A stretch of 64,000 nucleotides of DNA from Firmicutes bacterium UBA6113 (GCA_002422545.1 DIWF01000013.1:24639-88638), one strand, 5' to 3'. Positions 42,205 to 51,986 are shown, counted from the stretch's first letter. The notes: a model not told the origin generated them from the sequence alone. Numbers and translations are program-made.

Positions 42205-43752
42205 ATGTCGAAATTTAATAGTTTTATAAATAGATATAAGCTGATTTATAAGAAAAATATCTTTAAAAATATTCTGTTGTTGATTTTTACAATGACTTTA
42301 TGTACGATAGTATCAATAGCCTTTAATAACCTGAATATGTCAGAAACAAATATTGTAATGATATATTTGCTTGGGATTCTATTGTATTCATATATAGCCG
42401 AAGGATATGTATACAGTTTTTTTGCTTCTGTGAGTGGTGTGCTTCTTTTCAATTTCTTTTTTACTGAGCCATATTACACTCTTCAGGTGTATAGTCCTGA
42501 TTATCCGATAATTTTTCTTGTTATGTTTATTGTAGGTTCCATTACAAGTATGCTTACAATAAGGGTTAAGATTGAGAGCCAGCTTGTTATTGACAGGGAA
42601 AAGTATATATCCTCATTATATTATGTTACAAAACGTCTTCTTGATGTAAAGAGCTGCAATGAATTAGCTGAAATATCTGCAGATGAACTTTCAAAACAAT
42701 TTAATGCTGATGTTCTCGTAAGTTTTTTTAACTCCTCAGGCAATGTAACTTGCAGAATTGTAAAGGGAGAAGATGTTTTTAATGATGGTGCAGATTATAT
42801 GGCTTCTATGGAAGCTTATCAATCAGGTAGCCCTTGTGGATATGGCACAACGCTTTTTTCTGGTGCAAAGGCATACTATTCTCCAATATTAAGTCATAAC
42901 GGATCATTGGGTGTAATTGGAATTTCACTGCGCAATGATGTTGCCCTCATTAATACTCAGTGTACGTTTATTGATGTAATCTCAAGACAAATTGCAGTAG
43001 TGCTGGAACGTGAGAGAATATACGAAAAACAGCAAAAAACACAAATGGAAATACAAAAGGAGAGATTGCGGTCTGATATATTAAGATCCATATCTCACGA
43101 TCTTCGAACTCCTCTCGCGGGAATAATGGGATTAGCAAGCACAGCCCATGACAACTATGAAAAATTGAGCGATGAAGTGAAAATTACTTTTTTGCAAAGT
43201 ATTTATGAAGATGCTGACTGGCTGAATGAATTAGTTGAAAATATACTGCAGACAACACGCTTTGAAGAAGGCAGAATTAAACTTAATATTAAGGAAGAAG
43301 CAGCTGAAGAAATAATAACTGAAGCAGTAACTCATGTAAAAAAACATTCATCAGGCCATGAAATATATGTAAAAATACCTGATGAAATAATCATACTTCA
43401 GGTTGATGGCGTTTTAATAAGGCAAGTAATAATAAACCTGTTGAACAATGCAATCAACTATTCGCCTAGAGGAAGCAAAATAACAGTTTCATTGTTTCGA
43501 AAAAACAACCATGTGATTTTTGAGGTTAGTGATAATGGCCCAGGATTATCACAAGAAGAAATTTCTCACATATTTGAGCGATATTATCAAAGAAGCACAA
43601 AAGTCAGTTCCAATAGGAGGGGGATGGGGTTAGGACTGTCATTGTGCAAGTCAATTATTGAAGCACATAATGGTGAAATATCCATGAGAAATAATGTGCC
43701 AAATGGAACAATAGTCAGCTTTTATATAATATCAGGAGAGGAGAATGTTTAA
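42205..43752 (+). CDS. KdpD-like sensor histidine kinase (short form)
   Basis: A 515-residue kinase corresponding to the C-terminal part of KdpD. It has four membrane helices of the DUF4118 type (about 20-120, FNFFFTEPYYTLQVYSPDY included), a GAF-like region (about 140-270), the phospho-accepting His298 in SISHDLRTPLAG, and an ATPase domain with NNAINYS, DNGPGLS and GMGLGLSLCKSI. The large cytosolic N-terminal KdpD/USP region is absent. TAATG overlap with the response regulator gene. Likely senses potassium or turgor. I start at ATG 42205, GGAG upstream. Confidence 0.87.
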   Translation: MSKFNSFINRYKLIYKKNIFKNILLLIFTMTLCTIVSIAFNNLNMSETNIVMIYLLGILLYSYIAEGYVYSFFASVSGVLLFNFFFTEPYYTLQVYSPDYPIIFLVMFIVGSITSMLTIRVKIESQLVIDREKYISSLYYVTKRLLDVKSCNELAEISADELSKQFNADVLVSFFNSSGNVTCRIVKGEDVFNDGADYMASMEAYQSGSPCGYGTTLFSGAKAYYSPILSHNGSLGVIGISLRNDVALINTQCTFIDVISRQIAVVLERERIYEKQQKTQMEIQKERLRSDILRSISHDLRTPLAGIMGLASTAHDNYEKLSDEVKITFLQSIYEDADWLNELVENILQTTRFEEGRIKLNIKEEAAEEIITEAVTHVKKHSSGHEIYVKIPDEIIILQVDGVLIRQVIINLLNNAINYSPRGSKITVSLFRKNNHVIFEVSDNGPGLSQEEISHIFERYYQRSTKVSSNRRGMGLGLSLCKSIIEAHNGEISMRNNVPNGTIVSFYIISGEENV

Positions 43753-44447
43753 TGGAGCCGCTCATTTTAATAGTAGATGATGAAAATTCTATTCGCAAGT
43801 TTCTTAGAGTATCAATTGAAACACAGGGATATAAGTGTATAGATGCAGATAATGGTTCAAATGCAATTATGTTGACTATCTCACAGAATCCGGATATATT
43901 AATTTTAGATTTGGGACTGCCGGATATAGATGGAGTTGATGTCATAAAAAAAATTCGTACAATGTCTCAAATTCCAATTATTATAATATCCGCACGTGGT
44001 CATGACCGTGAAAAAGTTGAGGCACTTGATGCCGGTGCTGATGACTATTTAACCAAACCATTCAGCGTTACAGAGTTGCTTGCTCGTATACGAGTTATAC
44101 TTCGACATAAGTCTATTAATGAAATACAATCAGAAACAGAAAATGAACTTTTTAAAATCAAGGACTTGATTATTGATACAGATAAACGCAGAATTTGGAT
44201 TGAAAATGATGAAATAAGGCTTACACCTAATGAATATAAAGTGCTGGTATTATTAGCAAAAAATCATGGTAAAGTTCTTACACATAAACTTATTACCGAA
44301 AATATTTGGGGAAGCACAGGTATAGATGATACACAATCATTGCGAGTATGTATGGGAAACCTGAGGAGAAAACTAGGTGAAGATCCGGCTCAGCCAAAAT
44401 ATATAATCACTGAAATAGGTGTTGGATACAGATTGATAGATGAGTAG
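43752..44447 (+). CDS. KdpE-like response regulator
   Basis: A 231-residue OmpR-type regulator. Receiver: DDE near residues 9-11, Asp in ILILDLGLPD (about 54), Ser in IISARG and Lys in LTKPFS. Winged helix: LTPNEYKVLVLLAKNHGKVL, then SLRVCMGNLRRKLGEDP, closely KdpE-like. Partner of the preceding kinase by overlap. Kdp ATPase genes are not in the window; a Trk/Ktr-type uptake operon follows instead and is the probable target. Confidence 0.88.
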   Translation: MEPLILIVDDENSIRKFLRVSIETQGYKCIDADNGSNAIMLTISQNPDILILDLGLPDIDGVDVIKKIRTMSQIPIIIISARGHDREKVEALDAGADDYLTKPFSVTELLARIRVILRHKSINEIQSETENELFKIKDLIIDTDKRRIWIENDEIRLTPNEYKVLVLLAKNHGKVLTHKLITENIWGSTGIDDTQSLRVCMGNLRRKLGEDPAQPKYIITEIGVGYRLIDE

Positions 44448-44521
44448 TAACAGGAAATCATGTACATGTGAATACATTGAAGATGCATCTTTCAACAACG
44501 TTTAAAAATTAAATATTATTT

Positions 44522-44560
44522 GCCCTAATAGGTGTTCTGCAGCTGTTGGGGCATTTTTTT
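44522..44560 (+). terminator. Rho-independent terminator
   Basis: TGCCCTAATAG...CTGTTGGGGCATTTTTTT: short GC-rich stem TGCCC/GGGCA with a run of seven T. Confidence 0.65.
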
Positions 44561-44646
44561 ATTCCGAAATTATATGAAATGACAGAATGCTTATACAAAC
44601 CTTATACGAAAAGTTTTATTCTTAAGTTAATCAAGGAGGAATAAAA

Positions 44647-45039
44647 ATGAATAAAAATGAAATGAAATCAGATAAATTAAAAAATATTGTAAGTGATGTC
44701 GCTGAAAAAATTCACAATCATGAGTTGGAGGAATCCTATAAAATTATAATTAATGCTTTAAGTGAATATCCGGATGCCCCGGAACCACATAATCTTCTTG
44801 GGTTATGGAATGAATTTAATAAAAATTATGATTTGGCCCGTAAACATTATAGAGCTGCGTATGCACTAGATCCAACATACAGGCCGGCAAGCATAAACCT
44901 GGAACGGGTTTGCACCATGTTTTCAAGAGGTAATATGCCTGTTGATTTTGGAGTAGAGTTTGAAAACAATGCGAAAGACAGTGGAAATTCGAAAAATATC
45001 AATAAGAAAAAGGAGATGATAGAAAATGCTAAACTTTAA
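44647..45039 (+). CDS. TPR-repeat protein of the Trk operon
   Basis: A 130-residue helical protein with at least two TPR-like units, LEESYKIIINALSEYPDAPE and NLLGLWNEFNKNYDLARKHY, followed by a charged tail. No membrane segment. It overlaps the first TrkA gene by 14 bases, so it is part of the potassium uptake operon and may act as a scaffold; that is an inference. AAGGAGGAATAAAA precedes the ATG. Confidence 0.75.
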   Translation: MNKNEMKSDKLKNIVSDVAEKIHNHELEESYKIIINALSEYPDAPEPHNLLGLWNEFNKNYDLARKHYRAAYALDPTYRPASINLERVCTMFSRGNMPVDFGVEFENNAKDSGNSKNINKKKEMIENAKL

Positions 45040-45466
45040 AAGCAAAGACAAAAAAGAGCTTTTCATGATAGCAGGAGGAAGCAGACTGGGAGCAAATATA
45101 GCATCGTTTCTGTCAAAAAATAATAAGGACGTGGTTATTATTGATATAAATAAAAATGCCTTTAAAAAACTGCATCCTGATTATAGTGGATATTCGATTG
45201 CTGGTGATGCTGTTGATATAGGCGCTCTGGAAGAGGCGGGAATAGAACGGGCATATGTGTTAATTGCTTCAACTGATGATGATAATACAAATATTATGAT
45301 TTCTCAAATAGCCAGAATATTATTTGATGTACCAAATGTCATAGCTCGTTTGTATTCAACAGAAATGGAAGAAATTGCAAGTGAAAATGATGTTAAGGTT
45401 ATTTATCCTTATAAATTATCAATTGAAACAATAGAAAAAATTTTGAAGGAAAGAGGATGCTTATAA
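45026..45466 (+). CDS. TrkA-N (RCK N-domain) protein, potassium uptake
   Basis: A 146-residue Rossmann-fold RCK N-domain alone: IAGGSRLGANIASFLSKNNK (glycine-rich NAD-binding loop, GGSRLG instead of GxGxxG) and ISGDAVD-type DAVDIGALEEAGI. No TrkA-C domain. It probably pairs with the larger TrkA protein encoded next to it to form the gating ring of the TrkH channel. TAATG overlap with that gene. Confidence 0.82.
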   Translation: MLNFKSKDKKELFMIAGGSRLGANIASFLSKNNKDVVIIDINKNAFKKLHPDYSGYSIAGDAVDIGALEEAGIERAYVLIASTDDDNTNIMISQIARILFDVPNVIARLYSTEMEEIASENDVKVIYPYKLSIETIEKILKERGCL

Positions 45467-46137
45467 TGAAAATAGTTATCGTAGGCAACGGAACTAAGGT
45501 TAATTTTCTTGCAGACTCACTAATCAAAAAGGGTCATCAGTTGGTTGTCATCAACAATAATTTGGACGAGTGTGAAAAGTTGTCTGAAACTAAAAATATT
45601 ATGGTGATCAATGGCGAAGGGTCAAAGAAATTTATATTGGAAGATGCTAATGTATATGGTTTTGATTTAATGATTGCAGTTAAATCCAATGATCCTGATA
45701 ATTTAGTCATATGTTTGCTTGCAAAAAAAATATTAGGAATAAAACGTGCATTTGCTACGGTCAGCAATCCTCGCAATGTTGAAGTATTCAAGAAACTTGG
45801 TATTAATACTGCTGTAAGTGCCACATATGAATTGTCCAACATAATTGAACAAATGGCTTTTGCTGATCAGATAGTTCATTACATGCCATTGGATGAAGAA
45901 AAACTCCAGCTGCTGGAAGTGGCTATAGAAAAAGGGAGCATGGCATGCGGAAAACAGATTATGGATTTGGGACTTCCTTTAGATTCGATTATCGGCTGCA
46001 TCGTAAGAGGAAATAATACAATTGTTCCAAATGGCAGGACTGAAATACATGAAGGAGACAAGTTGATGATATTTACCAACAACGTATCTCACGAAGCAAC
46101 CCTACATGTATTGACCGGAGGTGTAAAAGGTGAGTAA
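45466..46137 (+). CDS. TrkA-type regulatory subunit, potassium uptake
   Basis: A 223-residue protein with an RCK N-domain (1-135; VIVGNGTKVNFLADSLIKKG) and an RCK C-domain (about 145-223; LEVAIEKGSMACGKQIMDLG and IVRGNNTIVPNGRTEIHEGD). It binds nucleotide and gates the TrkH/KtrB channel from the cytoplasm. I use ATG 45466, which overlaps the previous stop (TAATG). It overlaps the TrkH gene by 8 bases. Confidence 0.85.
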   Translation: MKIVIVGNGTKVNFLADSLIKKGHQLVVINNNLDECEKLSETKNIMVINGEGSKKFILEDANVYGFDLMIAVKSNDPDNLVICLLAKKILGIKRAFATVSNPRNVEVFKKLGINTAVSATYELSNIIEQMAFADQIVHYMPLDEEKLQLLEVAIEKGSMACGKQIMDLGLPLDSIIGCIVRGNNTIVPNGRTEIHEGDKLMIFTNNVSHEATLHVLTGGVKGE

Positions 46138-47584
46138 AAACTACAAAACCATATACTCGTTGAAGTATATTGGTGTAATGCTTATATTTATTGCAGGTAT
46201 AATATTGCTTCCGCTTTTAATATTACCGTTTTATTCGGATGAGGCTGACTATATTTTATGTTTTGTTTTGCCCGCTGGTATTGCAGGTACATTAGGGTTT
46301 GTTATGAGCAGGATTATTGTACCTGAAGAATATAGACTCTCTGCTGGAAATGCAGCTACAGTAGTGGTTGGTACGTGGGCAATAGCAGCATTTTTTTCAT
46401 CCCTTCCATTTGTGATGGCAGGAAAACTAAACTTTACGCAAGCTTATTTTGAAGCCATGAGCGGATGGACAACTACCGGACTTTCTGTAATCGATGTTGC
46501 AAATTCTCCAAAAATATTCTTGATTTTTCGATCTATTATACAATTTTTTGGAGGTGTAGGAATAGTGTTGTTAGTTGTATCAGCACTTTCAGAAAGCTTT
46601 GGTATGACACTTTTTGCATCAGAAGGACACAATGACAAATTGCTGCCTAATATTGCTAAGTCTGCAAGGTTAATATTGAAAATTTACGCAGGATATTTTA
46701 TTGCCGGAACTTTACTATATATTGCATTTGGGATGCCGATTTTTGATGCCGTCAATCATTCTATGGCAGCACTGTCAACAGGAGGATTTTCAACTGAACC
46801 TTCAAGTATTGGAGCATATAACAATCTTGCAATAGAACTTGTTACAGTAATTCTTATGCTACTTGGTTCAACTAACTTCTATGCCAATATGATTTTAGTG
46901 CAAGGTAAGTTTCGGAATTTTTTTCGACTTGGGGAAACAAAACTGACACTATTCCTTATAGCTGTATTTGTACCGATTGTTGCCTTTGCATCATTATTAA
47001 ATTTGTATGGCAATCTGTCTTCATCTATCAGAATCAGCTTTTTCAATATTATATCTGCGTTGACAACTACGGGTTTTTCAACTGTAACATATAACGATTG
47101 GCCTGATTTTGCATATCTGGTGATGATATTGCTTATGGTCATAGGTGGTGGAATAGGCTCTACTGCAGGTGGTATAAAAGTGGGTAGAATCAATATTATT
47201 GCTAAGCAAATCTCATGGACGGCAAGACGAAAATTTATGCCTGAACATATGGTTAATAAACCTGCTGTTTACAGACCGGATGGAAAAGTAACAATTACAA
47301 ATGATTTGTATCTTGAAGCTTCCAATTATGCATTGACTTTTATTACAATATTAATGTTTGGAACCAGTATACTCATACTTGCAGGATATGGTCTTAAAGA
47401 GGCATTGTTTGAGTTTTCATCGGCACTTGGTACTGTAGGATTGTCTGTTGGAGTTACTGGTATTAATACTCCATCATATGTATTATGGACAATGACTGTT
47501 GGAATGTTTCTTGGACGTCTTGAAATATTTGTTGTTTTTTACTCAATTTTAAATATTGTGAAAAAGAGATTTTATAAAAATTAA
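46130..47584 (+). CDS. TrkH/KtrB-type potassium uptake channel
   Basis: A 484-residue integral membrane protein with 10-12 helices and four pore-loop repeats. Selectivity-filter-like segments include MSGWTTTGLSVI (about 112), ALSTGGFSTEP (about 213), ALTTTGFSTVT (about 310) and ALGTVGLSVGVT (about 430). GTG 46130 is the start, with GGAGG nine bases upstream. It carries K+ inward and works with the two TrkA proteins of the same operon. Confidence 0.9.
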   Translation: MSKNYKTIYSLKYIGVMLIFIAGIILLPLLILPFYSDEADYILCFVLPAGIAGTLGFVMSRIIVPEEYRLSAGNAATVVVGTWAIAAFFSSLPFVMAGKLNFTQAYFEAMSGWTTTGLSVIDVANSPKIFLIFRSIIQFFGGVGIVLLVVSALSESFGMTLFASEGHNDKLLPNIAKSARLILKIYAGYFIAGTLLYIAFGMPIFDAVNHSMAALSTGGFSTEPSSIGAYNNLAIELVTVILMLLGSTNFYANMILVQGKFRNFFRLGETKLTLFLIAVFVPIVAFASLLNLYGNLSSSIRISFFNIISALTTTGFSTVTYNDWPDFAYLVMILLMVIGGGIGSTAGGIKVGRINIIAKQISWTARRKFMPEHMVNKPAVYRPDGKVTITNDLYLEASNYALTFITILMFGTSILILAGYGLKEALFEFSSALGTVGLSVGVTGINTPSYVLWTMTVGMFLGRLEIFVVFYSILNIVKKRFYKN

Positions 47585-47738
47585 TGGATGCAATCACCGG
47601 CTTAAATGATTAATTAAGGGTACCTAAACAGCATATAAACATTTACATTTTGTTTTTTTATAGATATAATTATATATGATGTTTTTAGAATCGGCTATCA
47701 ATTTGCTTGAAACATCCTTGTGAAAATCAGGAGACAAA

Positions 47739-48428
47739 ATGGAAAACAAATCTATTGACTACAATGAAACAAAACAAAATATATTTGATACTGCCAAAAC
47801 TCTTTTTTATGAGAAGGGTTATTATAATACGTCAATAGGAAATATCTCTGAAGCAGCAAATGTAAACAGAGCTTTGGTATCATATTATTTCCAGAGCAAG
47901 GGAAATTTAGCCTTGCATATTGTAAATCAATTCAATACCACTATAACAGAAAAAATAACATGCAAATTAAAAGAAACAAATGTCGATGTGAATCCTCTCG
48001 TATTATTTGCTGTCGAAACGAGGGCATTTAATTCTTTTAGGCGTCTCAATGAAAATTACAGGCGTTTTATGAAGGAAGTTTCCCTGGAAAACATCTTGAC
48101 ACTGGGAGAAAATTGGATAGTAAGAGCTATCAGGGGGAATACCATTTATGAATATCTGGAAAAGACACATGACATCCACTTAAGCGAAGTTGATAAGCAA
48201 GTTTATCAGAGCAGTCTTTCTTCAATAATAAGCGGGTTGATCATTGTTCACAGCGAGGGTCATATTGATTGTTCCCATGAATACATTGCTGAAAAGGAAT
48301 GTGAAATGTACCTTAAGATGGTAGGTCTGGAAAAGGATGAAATCGACATGATACTGCAGGAATCAAAAGATGTTTATGAAGATATTGACGTAAAGATGGA
48401 AAAGAATTTTAATATAAAAATAAAATAA
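47739..48428 (+). CDS. TetR-family transcriptional regulator
   Basis: A 229-residue TetR-type regulator: KQNIFDTAKTLFYEKGYYNT, then ANVNRALVSYYFQSKGNLAL (about 11-55), followed by a helical ligand-binding domain. A convergent reductase gene lies downstream, behind a terminator, so the target is not evident from position. Upstream is a short stretch containing TATATGATG-type -10-like sequences. Confidence 0.85.
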   Translation: MENKSIDYNETKQNIFDTAKTLFYEKGYYNTSIGNISEAANVNRALVSYYFQSKGNLALHIVNQFNTTITEKITCKLKETNVDVNPLVLFAVETRAFNSFRRLNENYRRFMKEVSLENILTLGENWIVRAIRGNTIYEYLEKTHDIHLSEVDKQVYQSSLSSIISGLIIVHSEGHIDCSHEYIAEKECEMYLKMVGLEKDEIDMILQESKDVYEDIDVKMEKNFNIKIK

Positions 48429-48465
48429 TCTGCTGGCAAGTTGATGCCGGCAGATTATTTTTTTA
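48427..48465. terminator. Bidirectional terminator
   Basis: AATCTGCTGGCA and TGCCGGCAGATT with loop AGTTGA, followed by ATTTTTTT; separates the converging TetR and reductase genes. Confidence 0.85.
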
Positions 48466-48478
48466 TCATTTTATTGAA

Positions 48479-50446
48479 TTATTTCATTTGTGAAGCACTT
48501 TCTCCTGCAATTTTACCAAATACTATTATATCTGTAATAGCATTTCCTCCAAGTCTGTTGCCGGCATGGATGCCTCCTGTAACTTCACCTGCTGCATATA
48601 ATCCTGGTATTGGCTGATTATTTGCATCAAGAACTCTTGCAGATGTATCTATTGCCAGACCGCCCATTGTGTGGTGAACTGAAGGTGATCTAGGTGTTGC
48701 ATAGAAAGGAGCAGTTTCAATTTTAGTTCCAAAGTTTGACTTGCCGAAATCAGGGTCAACTCCTTTTTCTATATAACTGTTGTATTTGTTTATTTCATCA
48801 ACTAAAGCATTTTTATCCATTCCCAGCTGAACAGCCAGGTCTTCTAATGTATCTGCACGGTAGATGCTCTTTGTTTCAACTAATTTTTCTACATCGTCAC
48901 CCCACACGTTTTTTCCTTCAGGGCTGATTCCTGCTGTGTTCGTGTCACAGATTATATAGAAAAGCTGATCTTCCTGCTGCAATGCTGCACTTGCTAAAAC
49001 GTCTCTTTCAGCATATTCGTTTACAAAGCGCTTGCCATCTTTGTTTACGAAGACCTGAGTTTCTGCACTGCCCCACACACCACCTGACAATGAACCTGTT
49101 TCAGGATGAGAACTTGGCATAAGCTGGATAAATCCCATTCCTACCAACTGTGCTCCTACTTTTTCTCCCATGATGATTCCGTCTCCTGTTGCTGCAGGTG
49201 TGTTTGTGGTTTTCATTGTGAGAGGCATTTCCGGCCAATAAGTGTTGTATTTTTGTCTCATTTCAGGATTTGCTCCAAATCCTCCTGTTGCCATAACAAC
49301 ACCTTTGTTTGCTTTTAATGTTACAGGTGTTCCGTCAGATTTCACGGCTTTAACTCCTGTTACTTTTCCGTTTTCAATAATAAGTTCTTCGGCTTTTGTT
49401 TCTAACATTATTTCAGTGCCTAATTTAACTGCTGTATCTTCAAGAGGTTTCAGATAACCAATTCCAGTGTGTTCCAAAGGTGAATGGCTTCTTGGCCATA
49501 GAGCTCCGAGGACTGTACCAACCTGATCATTGATATGTGCTCCTAGCCCTTCAATCCACTTAAGTGTTGGCAAGGAATTGTTGGTCATTGTTGTGACCAG
49601 TTCATAATTTCCTGTTATTGTGTTGCCTTGAAGGTCAGTTCTTTTTCCGCCTATGTAAGCATGAATTGTATGAAGTTCGGGTGAATCAAAAAGAACTGTT
49701 GTATCTCCCGCCAGATATTCTGTGATTTGTTCTTGAAGTGTTATCAATGAAGGAGCAAAATCTCCGTAATCTTCAGGATTATCATCAAGATATCCCTTAA
49801 GCTCATTTAAAAGGGATTGGTTCATCTTAACATTTTTTTGTCTATCAGGATCATATGTGTTGTATTGTCCGCCGGCTCTTATGGTGTTGCCGCCAGTTGA
49901 AATGCTTTTTTCAATTACTATTACAGTTGAACCGTCTTCTGAAGCAGATGCTGCTGCAGCAAGTCCTGCTCCGCCACCGCCTATTACTATTACGTCAGCT
50001 GTTTTTTCAATTGCTTCGCCTGTTTTTGAATCAGCTGATTTTTGTTTTAATGCTTCAACATCTCCCCCTGCTTGCTTCACACAATCTTCAACAGCCTTAA
50101 GGATTGCATTGCTTGAATATGTTGCGCCTGTTATGACATCAACAGCCAATGTTTGTCCTTCCAGAATGCTTGTTCTTATTTTTTCAAGAGCTGCATCACC
50201 TAGTCCTGCAGTTTCTGTCTGGCTTAGTATTTTAATATCCTTTATTTCTGTTGCAGTGAATGTTACTTCAACTTTTACAGGTCCGCCGTTTCCTTCAGTT
50301 TCTGCAGTATAAGTTCCTTCTTTAAAAAGTGCAGTTGAATTTTCGCTGCCAGCAACATCTTTTGAATTTCCGTTGCTGCATCCTGCTGCAAAAAGCAATA
50401 CGAAAATCATCAAGAGGCTAATTAAGCGTTTCTTCTTTCTAATCAT
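48479..50446 (-). CDS. Flavocytochrome c-type FAD/FMN reductase lipoprotein
   Basis: A 655-residue lipoprotein (lipobox FAAGC, Cys about 23). An FMN-binding domain at about 40-125 has VDVITGATYSS, the motif that ApbE flavinylates on Thr. A FAD-binding fumarate-reductase-like domain follows (about 155-655) with DVIVIGGGGAGLAAAASASE, RAGGQYNTYD, HHTMGGLAIDTSARVLD and GNRLGGNAITDIIVFG. It should reduce a fumarate- or urocanate-like acceptor outside the cell, fed by membrane electron donors. I start at ATG 50446, GGGAGAG upstream. Confidence 0.87.
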   Translation of the reverse strand: MIRKKKRLISLLMIFVLLFAAGCSNGNSKDVAGSENSTALFKEGTYTAETEGNGGPVKVEVTFTATEIKDIKILSQTETAGLGDAALEKIRTSILEGQTLAVDVITGATYSSNAILKAVEDCVKQAGGDVEALKQKSADSKTGEAIEKTADVIVIGGGGAGLAAAASASEDGSTVIVIEKSISTGGNTIRAGGQYNTYDPDRQKNVKMNQSLLNELKGYLDDNPEDYGDFAPSLITLQEQITEYLAGDTTVLFDSPELHTIHAYIGGKRTDLQGNTITGNYELVTTMTNNSLPTLKWIEGLGAHINDQVGTVLGALWPRSHSPLEHTGIGYLKPLEDTAVKLGTEIMLETKAEELIIENGKVTGVKAVKSDGTPVTLKANKGVVMATGGFGANPEMRQKYNTYWPEMPLTMKTTNTPAATGDGIIMGEKVGAQLVGMGFIQLMPSSHPETGSLSGGVWGSAETQVFVNKDGKRFVNEYAERDVLASAALQQEDQLFYIICDTNTAGISPEGKNVWGDDVEKLVETKSIYRADTLEDLAVQLGMDKNALVDEINKYNSYIEKGVDPDFGKSNFGTKIETAPFYATPRSPSVHHTMGGLAIDTSARVLDANNQPIPGLYAAGEVTGGIHAGNRLGGNAITDIIVFGKIAGESASQMK

Positions 50447-50812
50447 TTTATTCTCTCCCGTCATGTTGTTTTATAATGTTTATTAAAAATCAAACAATAT
50501 AAAAACATTATAATTATTAACGTCCAATAAGTCAACATTAAAATTAAACGCATTTAAAATTAAAAGTACAAATATTGAAAATATAATATAATTCATTAAA
50601 ATATAAATTATAAATGAATTTAAATATTAAAATAAATATTTTTGAAAAATATATAACAATACTTAATAGTAAATGAAGGCAGCCTATGAAAATTAAAAAT
50701 AGCATTAACTATCCATAACATTTGGTTATGAATGTTGATAAAATTATATTATTTTACAATTATCATACCGATGGATATAGTTAATTAAAAAAGCTTAAAA
50801 TGGAGGAAAAAT
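50447..50812. other. Divergent regulatory region
   Basis: About 365 AT-rich bases between the reductase and the PrpF gene. The clearest element is the perfect dyad at 50714-50730. I see no ORF. Confidence 0.5.
50714..50730. promoter_or_regulatory. LysR-type dyad (ATAA-N7-TTAT)
   Basis: CATAACATTTGGTTATG is a perfect 6-5-6 inverted repeat with the ATAA-N7-TTAT form known for CcpC-like LysR regulators. About 85 bases before the PrpF start. No LysR gene is adjacent. Confidence 0.45.
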
Positions 50813-51943
50813 ATGTACATGCAGAAGTATCCTTGCGTATATATGCGCGGAGGCACAAGCAAAGCAGTTATTTTTCATGAAAAGGATCTTCCTGAGGACA
50901 AAAGTTTGTGGGATGACATATTTTTAAAGGTAATGGGCACGCCTGATGTGAAACAAATTGACGGAATGGGAGGAACAGTATCTTCAACCAGTAAGATTGC
51001 AATAGTTTCTTCATCAGACAGTGAAGATGCCGACGTAAATTATACTTTTAAACAAGTTGATATAATAATACCAAGAGTTGATGGAAGCGCCAACTGTGGG
51101 AACATTTCATCAGCAATAGGGCCCTTTGCCATAGATGAAGGTTTAGTTGAAGCAGTGGAGCCTATAACGGTGGTTCGTGTGTTAAACACAAATACAAACA
51201 AAATTATTGAGGAACATGTCCGCGTCAAAGATAAAAGGGCAATGGTTCACGGTGATGAGGTTATAAAGGGGGTACCCGGCACAGGTTCAAGAATTGATAT
51301 GTATTTTGAGCAACCCGGAGGAGCTGTTACAGGTAAATTATTTCCAACGGGAAATAAAAAGGATATATTTAATGTGCCGAATTTTGGCAGTATAGAAGTA
51401 ACCGTTATTGACTGCTCAAACCCCATAGTTTTTATAAAGGCAAAGGATCTAAACATAAAAGGAACAGAACTTGTGGAACTGAACAACAACAAGGAAGTTA
51501 TGGAACATATTGAGCGTATTCGCAGCATTGCAGCAGAAAAATGCGGGTTTGTAGACAAATGGGAGGATGCAAGAACTAAGTCCACTTCGGTTCCTAAGGT
51601 ATCCATAATTTCAATTCCACAGGACTATGAAGATATGGACGGAAATAATATAAAAGCATCAGAAATGGATTTATGCTGCAGGGCAGTTTCAGTTGGAAAA
51701 CTTCACAAAGCATATCCCATGACTGTTGCTGTTGGCACAGGCGCAGCAGCTAAAATCCCCGGAACGGTTGTAAATGAAATCGCATGTCTTAGTAAAAATT
51801 ACAGTAAAGATATAATAGTACTTGGACATTCCAGCGGAACAACAGAAGTGGACATGAAAATGGACGGAGAAGAAGTTCTTAAGGGCGGAGTTACAAGGAC
51901 GGCAAGAAGAATCATGGATGGATTCGTCTATGTTAGGGATTAA
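50813..51943 (+). CDS. PrpF/methylitaconate-isomerase family protein
   Basis: A 376-residue protein of the PrpF family (diaminopimelate-epimerase fold; 2-methylaconitate cis-trans isomerase, methylitaconate delta-isomerase and oxalomesaconate tautomerase). Landmarks: CVYMRGGTSKAVIFHEKDLP at the N-terminus, DGMGGTVSSTSKIAIV, and GSANCGNISSAIGPFAIDEG with the catalytic-site Cys (about residue 97). It likely isomerises an unsaturated tricarboxylic acid. TGGAGGAAAAAT precedes the ATG. Divergent from the fumarate-reductase-like gene, which suggests a shared organic-acid pathway. Confidence 0.85.
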   Translation: MYMQKYPCVYMRGGTSKAVIFHEKDLPEDKSLWDDIFLKVMGTPDVKQIDGMGGTVSSTSKIAIVSSSDSEDADVNYTFKQVDIIIPRVDGSANCGNISSAIGPFAIDEGLVEAVEPITVVRVLNTNTNKIIEEHVRVKDKRAMVHGDEVIKGVPGTGSRIDMYFEQPGGAVTGKLFPTGNKKDIFNVPNFGSIEVTVIDCSNPIVFIKAKDLNIKGTELVELNNNKEVMEHIERIRSIAAEKCGFVDKWEDARTKSTSVPKVSIISIPQDYEDMDGNNIKASEMDLCCRAVSVGKLHKAYPMTVAVGTGAAAKIPGTVVNEIACLSKNYSKDIIVLGHSSGTTEVDMKMDGEEVLKGGVTRTARRIMDGFVYVRD

Positions 51944-51956
51944 AATAATACAATAA

Positions 51957-51986
51957 TCAAGGGGACATGAGTCCTCTTTTTTATTA
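51957..51986 (+). terminator. Rho-independent terminator
   Basis: AAGGGGACATGAGTCCTCTTTTTT: short stem GGGGAC/GTCCTC with a T run after the PrpF gene. Confidence 0.6.

Noticed and set aside
49857..50312. 150-codon frame opposite the flavocytochrome gene
   Set aside because: Antisense to the conserved FMN/FAD domain; its Ser/Thr/Pro-rich translation is a reverse-frame effect.
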